From: CAYRYU01 sp964428355
GTDB lineage: Bacteria; Muiribacteriota; Ozemobacteria; Ozemobacterales; Ozemobacteraceae
Reading direction: 5' to 3'
Assembly (NCBI GenBank): GCA_964428355.1
Contig: CAYRYU010000155.1
Location: 1 to 11,766 of the forward strand
Length of the DNA stretch: 11,766 bases
The notes under the pieces were generated by a model. That model ran no database searches and was not told where the DNA came from. It saw nothing but the letters and a program-made list of their open reading frames with translations. Position 1 is the stretch's first letter. Each line of letters begins with the position of its first letter. Of this stretch, positions 6,085 to 11,766 are shown piece after piece. The position numbers and the translations under genes were made by a program.

Positions 6085-8382
6085 TCAGGGTTCCAGCAGA
6101 TCGAGCTCCCTGGCAACCCCGAGATGGACAGTGCTCCAGAGCTGAACGGGATTCGACTGGGTCTCGGTTCCCGATTCCTCCCCGAAGGAGATCGGGAGCA
6201 TCTTTCCGTCCCGGATCGTCCAGGACCAGAGCTCCGAGTTGGCGAGGCGTCCCAGCCCCTTTTCAAGCCCCCCGATATCCTTCGCGAGCCTTTCGAGCTC
6301 GGCGGAAAGGGAGGCCTCACCCGAAAGCCGCCACCTCCTCGCCTGTCTCAGAAGTCCCTTTTGGAGCATGGCATGCTGCCACCCCCAGATCACCAGACCG
6401 TGGTAGGCTTTTCGATCCAACAGGGGCCACAACCCGGGGTCGGCCAGAACGGGGTTGGCCACGAGGATTCCCACCGGTGTTTTCAAGCCGAGGGGGAACG
6501 GGAGCCGCAGGAGGTTGAGGATTCCCGATGTTTCGGCCTTGTCGGGTTCCCCGAAAAAGAGCTGGAAGCCGATGTCGCTATTCATTACAGGCACAGCTTC
6601 CCCTCTCCGGTCGAGAGACAGGGCTGGAAACGAGATTCCCTCCGCGACTTCTTCGGGCAAAAACGACCCGTCGAGAAAGTCACCCACCGTTCGCAGGCCC
6701 AGGGGTTGGTTTCTCAACCATGAACGCTGTTCGTCGGTCCAGACGGGGGAATCGAGATACGACCGGGCAGCTGCTGCCAGTTTTTCAGGAGGACATGAAA
6801 CCCGGAAGGGTGAAAGGATGTCGTTCCATTTCCCCCGGACGGCGGCCAGGAGCTCGGGGCGGTCGAGAAATGTCATCAGGCGAGTGAACCGGTTCCTCCG
6901 GCAGATATCGTTCAGGATGTGTCTCGGGATCGGAAGACGGGAACGAAGATCGGCGATGCTTTGGAGCATCGCCGGAACCAAGGCAAGGTTGATATTGCCT
7001 GAATAGAAGCCTTTTCCAAGGCCATGCTCCGAATCGCGCCAGTCGCCGACATGGGGATGGGTGAGGCCGACCAGGGACCGGTGGTCCCCGAACCGAAGGT
7101 CGCGGATCACCCTGCGAACGCACCATTCGAGGCACCTGAGGGCGGCTTCGAGGTTGGACTCGCCTCGCCCGGTCGGCTGTTCGAGGAAGGCCCTGACTTC
7201 CCCGACCTCTCGTTCGATATCTTCGAGATAGCGGAAGAACGCGATGGGAAGCAGGAAATCGTCATCCACCATCTTGTAGTCGAAGACGGGGTCCCCGAGG
7301 CGACCCTCGGATTCTCGCACCGGAAGAATGTTTCCGGGGGAAACGAGTCGCGCGAGGTGCCGATGGACCGCCTGTCCGCCGATGTCCTCCTCGTGGGCAA
7401 CCTGCCCGTCGGGTGAAAGACGGTCCAGGACAGCTTTGAGGCCCGCCTCGAAAACGTCCGGGGCGATGAAATCCTGGAGCAGGCAGATGGAAAGCAACGT
7501 GTCCCGGCCGAAGTAGGTGAGATACCTCCAGGATCCGGCGAGGATCTTGTCCCTGGTCACGAGGAATCTCAACCCGTTCGCGGCTTCCGCTACGCGTTCC
7601 GCACCAGTTTCCTTTGGATTGGAAGCCTTCTCCAGCCATCTTTGCGCCTGGGGCCGGAGCAGGCGGTCGGGGGGAAACCCCTCCAGCCCGGGAAAGTTGA
7701 CCCACGCGGAGATCTCCAACTCCAGTTCGTCGGGAGAGTTCCCTTCCTGGGGGCGGATTTCCCAACCCTCAGGTTTCAGGTCGGCTTCGAACCCAGGTGG
7801 AAAGCCCACGTCGAAAACATAGCGCCAGCGCACCTCGGGTTCGTTTCGGGTGAAACGGATGACCCTGCGACCCTCACGCGACATGAGTCGGGATTCTGGA
7901 AGGAAGAAGCCCGGGGAGGGAATTCCGGCGTATCCAAGCCAGGTCAGCCGACAACCCAAACGCTCCGCTATGGCATCGGGGTAGGGGAGATCGCGGAGAA
8001 AGCGGATGCTTTCAAGGAGAACCTGCCTGATCCGGAAACCGGGGATGGGAAGGCGGATTCCAAACCTGATCCCCCTTCCCAATTCGGGATCGGTGACGGT
8101 CGTTGGGGGGGCTCCCCAGGAAAGGGGCGCCATCTCCGTTTCCCTTCCGAGGTTTCCCGGGAGGAACGCGATTCCGGAGTTCCCCGCCGGAAAAGCGATC
8201 ACCAGCCGGGCGGGTGGGCCGGCTTCCAGGACCAGGTGGGTCTGGACGCCTTCGTGACAATAAAGCCTGTGGAGGTCGCGGCCTTCCGTCATCGAAAAGA
8301 AGAGGGGTTTTGCGGTGACGGGGGGGCAGTCGGCGAAAAGGACGGATGCGAACAGACCCAGGAAAAGCGTCAGGCTGCGCAT
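6085..8382 (-). CDS. Secreted six-hairpin glycosidase-like protein
   Basis: A protein of 765 residues with an N-terminal signal peptide (MRSLTLFLGLFASVLFA, cleavage near 17 or 24), so exported. An N-terminal beta-rich part (about 25-240) precedes a helical part (about 260-765) with the marks of the (alpha/alpha)6-barrel glycosidase superfamily, as in amylo-alpha-1,6-glucosidase/GDE-C and GH15-type enzymes: YFGRDTLLS at 290-298, QVAHEEDIGG at 327-336, DYKMVDDDF at 368-376, VGDWRDSEHGLG at 445-456, and VIWGWQHAM at 664-672. Acidic residues in the HEED, VDDD and GDWRD motifs are candidate catalytic or sugar-binding residues; the assignment is inferred. The expected activity is hydrolysis of a glycosidic bond in an exported or periplasmic setting, but the sugar cannot be told. 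The start codon lies 12 bases after the stop of the flavoprotein gene, with AGGGA just upstream, so the two are probably co-transcribed. It could be a catalytically dead relative. Confidence 0.72.
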   Translation of the reverse strand: MRSLTLFLGLFASVLFADCPPVTAKPLFFSMTEGRDLHRLYCHEGVQTHLVLEAGPPARLVIAFPAGNSGIAFLPGNLGRETEMAPLSWGAPPTTVTDPELGRGIRFGIRLPIPGFRIRQVLLESIRFLRDLPYPDAIAERLGCRLTWLGYAGIPSPGFFLPESRLMSREGRRVIRFTRNEPEVRWRYVFDVGFPPGFEADLKPEGWEIRPQEGNSPDELELEISAWVNFPGLEGFPPDRLLRPQAQRWLEKASNPKETGAERVAEAANGLRFLVTRDKILAGSWRYLTYFGRDTLLSICLLQDFIAPDVFEAGLKAVLDRLSPDGQVAHEEDIGGQAVHRHLARLVSPGNILPVRESEGRLGDPVFDYKMVDDDFLLPIAFFRYLEDIEREVGEVRAFLEQPTGRGESNLEAALRCLEWCVRRVIRDLRFGDHRSLVGLTHPHVGDWRDSEHGLGKGFYSGNINLALVPAMLQSIADLRSRLPIPRHILNDICRRNRFTRLMTFLDRPELLAAVRGKWNDILSPFRVSCPPEKLAAAARSYLDSPVWTDEQRSWLRNQPLGLRTVGDFLDGSFLPEEVAEGISFPALSLDRRGEAVPVMNSDIGFQLFFGEPDKAETSGILNLLRLPFPLGLKTPVGILVANPVLADPGLWPLLDRKAYHGLVIWGWQHAMLQKGLLRQARRWRLSGEASLSAELERLAKDIGGLEKGLGRLANSELWSWTIRDGKMLPISFGEESGTETQSNPVQLWSTVHLGVARELDLLEP

Positions 8383-8394
8383 GTTCCCTGTCCG

Positions 8395-8952
8395 TCAGAG
8401 GGAGGCGCCGATCTTGTGCGCCTTCTCGAGAGCCCCGGCCTGTTTGTCGAGGGAACCGTCGTCGTGCAGGTTTCCGATCGAAAGGTGCTTCACGAGCCTC
8501 AGTTTCAAAAAGTCGCAGAACCACTTCCGGAGATACTCCGCGACATCGGCGTAGACCTTCGGAGGGGCGCCGCTGGTGACTATCGTGACCAGCTTCTTCC
8601 CGTCGATATGCCTGACGTTGAAGTCGTGGTCCTTTATGCACGTGTAGAGACGGTCGACGAAAATCTTCATTGTTCCGGTCAGGTGCCCGAAGAAGACCGG
8701 CGACCCGAGCACAAGCACGTCGGCCCCGAAAATCTCGGGGAACAGGGCGGTGAGATCGTCCTTGTGGACGCAGTATTTCACCTTCCCCTCCGTGCATTTC
8801 CGGCAGGCTTTGCATGCCTTGATATCCTTTCCATACAGGTGGATGAACTTGGTCTTGTGTCCGGCCTCTTTCGCTCCGTCCAGGACGGCCTTGATGAGGC
8901 GTGTGGTGGAGCCCTTTTCCCGGGGGCTGCCGCAGATTCCGATGACTTTCAT
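8395..8952 (-). CDS. Iron-sulfur flavoprotein-like NADPH-dependent FMN reductase family protein
   Basis: A cytoplasmic protein of 185 residues with a flavodoxin-like fold. The N-terminus VIGICGSPREKGSTTRLI (3-20) is the FMN phosphate-binding loop of the NADPH-dependent FMN reductase family. Four cysteines at 47, 50, 53 and 61 (CKACRKC then C, spacing CX2CX2CX7C) fit the compact 4Fe-4S motif of archaeal-type iron-sulfur flavoproteins (CX2CX2CX4-7C). VLVLGSPVFFGHLTGTMKIF (79-98) is the second conserved flavin-side segment. Family members pass electrons between ferredoxin-like donors and small acceptors or oxygen species; the partner here is unknown. Start: AGGAG at 8965-8961 sits 8 bases before the ATG. 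It lies 69 bases downstream of the HD-GYP gene and 12 bases upstream of the glycosidase-like gene. No obvious functional link to the glycosidase is visible. Confidence 0.88.
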   Translation of the reverse strand: MKVIGICGSPREKGSTTRLIKAVLDGAKEAGHKTKFIHLYGKDIKACKACRKCTEGKVKYCVHKDDLTALFPEIFGADVLVLGSPVFFGHLTGTMKIFVDRLYTCIKDHDFNVRHIDGKKLVTIVTSGAPPKVYADVAEYLRKWFCDFLKLRLVKHLSIGNLHDDGSLDKQAGALEKAHKIGASL

Positions 8953-9021
8953 TGTGCGATCTCCTGGCGACTATGATTTATTCGTGACGTTCCGGATGCG
9001 GCCGGATGGCCCCCCGGGATG

Positions 9022-11025
9022 TCAGGGCTTCGGAAAATCCCGGCCTTCGTTGAACCGCCGGGTTTCAACCGTTTTGTAGATCTCGGCTTTCACGAACGTG
9101 TCGAGGAGGAACTCGTCGATCAACCCCTGCCTTGCCTCCTGATACATGATGTCGAACGCCTTCTGGTGAGGGATAGAGCGCTTGTACGGACGGTCCTTTG
9201 CCGTCAGTGCATCGTAGATGTCGCATACGGTCAGCAGCTTCGATTCGAGGGGAATGAGCTTGCCGACTAGGTGGTTGGGGTACCCGCGGCCGTTCAGCTT
9301 CTCGTGGTGGGAAAGGGCGATCTCGGGGATCCTCTGGAGCTGTCTGGTCCATGGGATCTTCGAGAGGAAGTTGAAGGTGTGGTTGACGTGCGACTCGATC
9401 TCGAGCCGCTCCGCCTCGGAAAGGCTTCCCTTCCGGATCGAGAGAACGTGTGCTTCCCTCGGGGAAAGCATCTCGAGCTCCACCCCGTCGGAATCCCGGA
9501 ACCTGCGCTGGGCGAGATCCAGAAGGCGCTGGAAGTTCCCTTCCTCGAGGACCGTGGGTTCGTTCGAGGTGACCAGGAAATCCAGTACCGCCTGGACATC
9601 GTCGAGCTGCCTGTGGAACTCGGACTCGAGCACCGGTCGGAGGCCCTGGAACCGCTCTATTCCCTGGGCAATGACCTGGTCGAGGCACTTCTTGTAGAAA
9701 TCGGCTTCGAGGGATTTCCGGATCAGCCTGTACCGCTGGACGAGGCTGTCGAGCTCCCAGGGGAAAAGCTTTTTCGCCTTGACCAGGACCTCCTCCCGGA
9801 CCCCGACTTTGCCGAAATCGTGAAGCAGTGAAGCATAGCGGATCTCGGTCAAGGAAACATCGTCGAATCGAACATCCTTGAAGGGCCCCTCGTTCAGCCG
9901 GCTGACTGTCTGGGCGAGGGCGACCGTCATGGCCGCGACCCGCTCCGAGTGTCCCGAGGTCGTGGGGTCGCGCGCTTCGATCGCGGTTACCGAGGCCTTC
10001 ACGAAACCCTCGAAAAGGTGTTTGATATCCTCGATCAGCCGGCTGTTCTCGAGGGCAACACCGGCCTGTGAAGCTAGGCATGAAAGGAGGTCCCTGTCCT
10101 TCCTGATGAAGGGAATGATGCTCTCGGGCTTGAGCGGTTCCCCGACGCGTCGGGACTTGAAGTCGCGGCACTTGTTGATCAGTTCGATCACCCCGAGGAT
10201 CTCTCCGGCGGGGTTCTTGATGGCCACGACAAGCATCGATTTCGTCCGGTATCCGGATTCCTGGTCGAAGGTGAGGTTGAACTTGTAGGGGAAATCCTCC
10301 GGGATCAGGTAGACATCCAGCACATCGAGGGGATGTCCGGTCAGGGCGACGTAGCCCGCGATACTCCGGTCATCGATGGGAAGCGGAATGTCCTCGCTCA
10401 GGTTCCAGCGGAGGGAGTCGTTCTGGCAATGCTTCAACTTCAGCTTCTTGCCCCCTTCGACCAGGAAAAGACTTCCCGCATCGGCCTGCGTGATCTGCCT
10501 GCTCTTGGTCAGGATGAGATCTAGGAGCTTGATCGGATCCTTTTCCGACGAGAGGGCTATCCCGATCGCGTGCAGCTCCCTGATCTCATACTGGGCCTGA
10601 TCGAGCAGCTTCTCGTAGTTCTCCTTGATCGCCGCGTTCTTCATCGCCTCCGTCGCCCGCTTCAAAACCTTCTGAACCTGTTTCATGTCCGAAAGGTCGG
10701 AAAGCTGGAACAGGGGGCGGTCTCCGAAGAGGTCGGCGAGGTATTCCTGCTCGAACCTGGTTCCGACGATGATCACCGGATGTTGGTCAGGGATCAGGAA
10801 GAGCCGGTCGAGGAGTCCGCTGAACTGGAACAGGAAAGCGTTCTCGTGGAGCAGAAAGAGCGAAGGGGGCGGGGCTTCATCGGATCGGGGAAACTCCTCC
10901 GGGAAACGCAGTGTTCGCCAGCCGAGTTTCTCGAACTTCTCGTGCAACCCTCCCCTGAACAGTTCCGAGGCGATGAACATGGTCCGGACCTGGGGTTGTT
11001 CGGGGAGCGGGGGTCGTATCGGCAT
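9022..11025 (-). CDS. GAF/HD-GYP protein with pseudo-receiver N-terminus
   Basis: A soluble signalling protein of 667 residues with no membrane segment. Residues 14-130 have a receiver-like strand/helix order, but no aspartate is seen where the phospho-acceptor should be (SLFLLHENAF, 55-64). A helical linker (about 130-160) leads to a GAF domain (about 160-330; SIAGYVALTG at 221-230, GYRTKSMLV at 258-266, GVIELINK at 278-285). The HD-GYP domain runs from about 335 to 655: HSER 359-362, HDFGK 402-406, His546, HHEKLNGRGYP 573-583, DIYDALTAKDRPYK 602-615. This domain degrades cyclic di-GMP in characterised proteins, and the metal and GYP motifs are kept, so activity is plausible. The stretch 420-540, between HD and the next metal His, is about 115 residues longer than usual. 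Start: the ATG at 11025 has only a weak AGAGAG upstream; the ATG at 10980 with AGG 8 bases before it is a fair alternative. The GAF ligand is unknown. Confidence 0.9.
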   Translation of the reverse strand: MPIRPPLPEQPQVRTMFIASELFRGGLHEKFEKLGWRTLRFPEEFPRSDEAPPPSLFLLHENAFLFQFSGLLDRLFLIPDQHPVIIVGTRFEQEYLADLFGDRPLFQLSDLSDMKQVQKVLKRATEAMKNAAIKENYEKLLDQAQYEIRELHAIGIALSSEKDPIKLLDLILTKSRQITQADAGSLFLVEGGKKLKLKHCQNDSLRWNLSEDIPLPIDDRSIAGYVALTGHPLDVLDVYLIPEDFPYKFNLTFDQESGYRTKSMLVVAIKNPAGEILGVIELINKCRDFKSRRVGEPLKPESIIPFIRKDRDLLSCLASQAGVALENSRLIEDIKHLFEGFVKASVTAIEARDPTTSGHSERVAAMTVALAQTVSRLNEGPFKDVRFDDVSLTEIRYASLLHDFGKVGVREEVLVKAKKLFPWELDSLVQRYRLIRKSLEADFYKKCLDQVIAQGIERFQGLRPVLESEFHRQLDDVQAVLDFLVTSNEPTVLEEGNFQRLLDLAQRRFRDSDGVELEMLSPREAHVLSIRKGSLSEAERLEIESHVNHTFNFLSKIPWTRQLQRIPEIALSHHEKLNGRGYPNHLVGKLIPLESKLLTVCDIYDALTAKDRPYKRSIPHQKAFDIMYQEARQGLIDEFLLDTFVKAEIYKTVETRRFNEGRDFPKP

Positions 11026-11137
11026 AGATGAAACGTCTCTCTTTTTTTGGATCCTTCACTGCCTGCGGAAGATCCTGGCTGATTGTGCCGAGGTCCGTCA
11101 CCGTCCTTCCCTCGGTTGCCAGTGCCCGGACCGCGAA

Positions 11138-11766
11138 TCAGAACTGGGCGATGATGAGGTGCTTTTCCCCTCCGATCTCGGCTTCGAGTCTTGCGGTCTC
11201 CCTGCTCATATCATCGATGAAAAGCCGGGTCTCCAGCTCCCGGGCCTTGTGTCGGACCAGGTGGTCCAGCATGAGCGTGGAAAGATAGACCGAAGCGGAA
11301 AGATCGACAACGGGGGTGGCCAGGAGCTGCTTCGCAAATTTGTCTCCGAGCTGCTGAATTCTCCTGATCGAATTTTCCAGCCGTCCTGCACCTGCCTTGA
11401 CCGCTTCGAGAAGCTCCGGGAACTTCCCCGAACCGGTCAGGGCGTCGATGTTCTTCCGGATCCGGTTCATGAGCTGACTTCCACGCGGGTGCAGCAGGTC
11501 CCGGGAAACGACCACCCGCTGGATCTCCGAGGTTCCCTCGTAGATCGTCGTGATACGGGCATCCCGATAGTGCCGCTCGGCGTTGTACTCGTGCATGTAA
11601 CCGTAACCGCCGTGGACCTGGATGTTCTCCCGGGTTACCCATTCCGCTGCCTCGGAGGCGAAAACCTTCGCGATAGCGGCTTCGATCGCATACTCCTGGC
11701 CGGATCCCTTCAGGTGCGCTCCAACCATGTAGGAAAGGCGCCCGGCATGGATCAGGGTGGACATCC
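11138..11766 (-). CDS. Acyl-CoA dehydrogenase with C-terminal extension (5' end outside window)
   Basis: The last 208 or so residues of a flavin-dependent acyl-CoA dehydrogenase, which oxidises acyl-CoA to trans-2-enoyl-CoA in fatty-acid breakdown and passes electrons to ETF. The frame is open through the window edge; the Met encoded at 11764 sits in the middle of the family's C-terminal helical domain and is internal. Counting from that Met: IQVHGGYGYMHEY at 48-60, RHYRDARI at 64-71, and IYEGTSEIQR at 74-83. Glu76 corresponds to the catalytic base of medium-chain enzymes (IYEGT motif). The classical domain ends near 91, but the protein continues another 115 or so residues in a helix-rich, charged extension ending in HLIIAQF. 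This resembles the extended very-long-chain/ACAD9-type architecture. It is the most upstream gene of the - strand series. The 112 bases to the HD-GYP start show no convincing promoter or terminator. Confidence 0.9.
   Translation of the reverse strand, partial: MSTLIHAGRLSYMVGAHLKGSGQEYAIEAAIAKVFASEAAEWVTRENIQVHGGYGYMHEYNAERHYRDARITTIYEGTSEIQRVVVSRDLLHPRGSQLMNRIRKNIDALTGSGKFPELLEAVKAGAGRLENSIRRIQQLGDKFAKQLLATPVVDLSASVYLSTLMLDHLVRHKARELETRLFIDDMSRETARLEAEIGGEKHLIIAQF

Noticed and set aside
7642..8976. A 444-codon open frame on the + strand.
   Set aside because: It lies antisense to two well-supported genes, has no recognisable domain and is a typical long antisense frame of GC-rich coding DNA.
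8953..9021. A possible promoter (AATAAAT, CATAGT on the - strand) and direct CCGGATG repeats before the flavoprotein gene.
   Set aside because: No -35 box at proper spacing, and a two-copy 7-base repeat is expected by chance in GC-rich DNA.
9065..10171. A 368-codon open frame on the - strand.
   Set aside because: It is another frame of the GAF/HD-GYP gene; its Arg/Pro/Gly-rich composition is that of a shifted frame.
11045..11137. A possible CCGAGG/CCTCGG hairpin between the acyl-CoA dehydrogenase and HD-GYP genes.
   Set aside because: The 6-bp stem has a 16-base loop and no T-tail; too weak to call a terminator or riboswitch.

Overview
The window is GC-rich, gene-dense bacterial chromosome. 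Signal peptides on three proteins, an alpha-2-macroglobulin-like envelope protein, an HD-GYP signalling protein and an acyl-CoA dehydrogenase with a long C-terminal extension suggest a Gram-negative, deltaproteobacterium-like or related environmental lineage. That placement is inference only; nothing here fixes the phylum. I see no tRNA, rRNA, CRISPR array, transposase, integrase or phage gene.

Left part (1-4895). A large secreted alpha-2-macroglobulin-like protein (72-3719, +) lacks the thioester motif and carries a proline-rich linker where the bait region normally sits. It runs tail to tail, with 2 bp between stop codons, into a short divergent pyruvate-kinase-like protein (3722-4726, -). 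This protein keeps the A and B domains, lacks the C-terminal domain, and has several active-site substitutions. It has a near-consensus sigma70 promoter (4777-4805, -). A second promoter faces the other way (extended -10 at 4832-4840, +) and would produce a transcript starting with a small hairpin.

Middle (4896-6084). A secreted protein of unknown function (4896-5783, +) is followed by a 301-base non-coding stretch. This stretch is filled by two tandem hairpins built from a short CCACRGAG/CACAGAG-type unit, each followed by CATTTTT on the + strand. It separates the + gene from the convergent block of - strand genes and probably ends the + transcript.

Right part (6085-11766). Four genes lie on the - strand. 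In transcription order they are: the 3' part of an acyl-CoA dehydrogenase (cut by the window edge); a pseudo-receiver/GAF/HD-GYP protein with about 115 extra residues inside the HD-GYP core; an iron-sulfur flavoprotein-like NADPH-dependent FMN reductase family protein; and, 12 bases later, a secreted six-hairpin glycosidase-like protein. The last two are probably one operon. The HD-GYP gene may be read with them, since the 69-base gap shows no clear terminator.

I do not see a convincing new multi-gene system. The most unusual items are the hairpin repeat, the altered pyruvate-kinase active site, the thioester-less macroglobulin and the enlarged HD-GYP domain.
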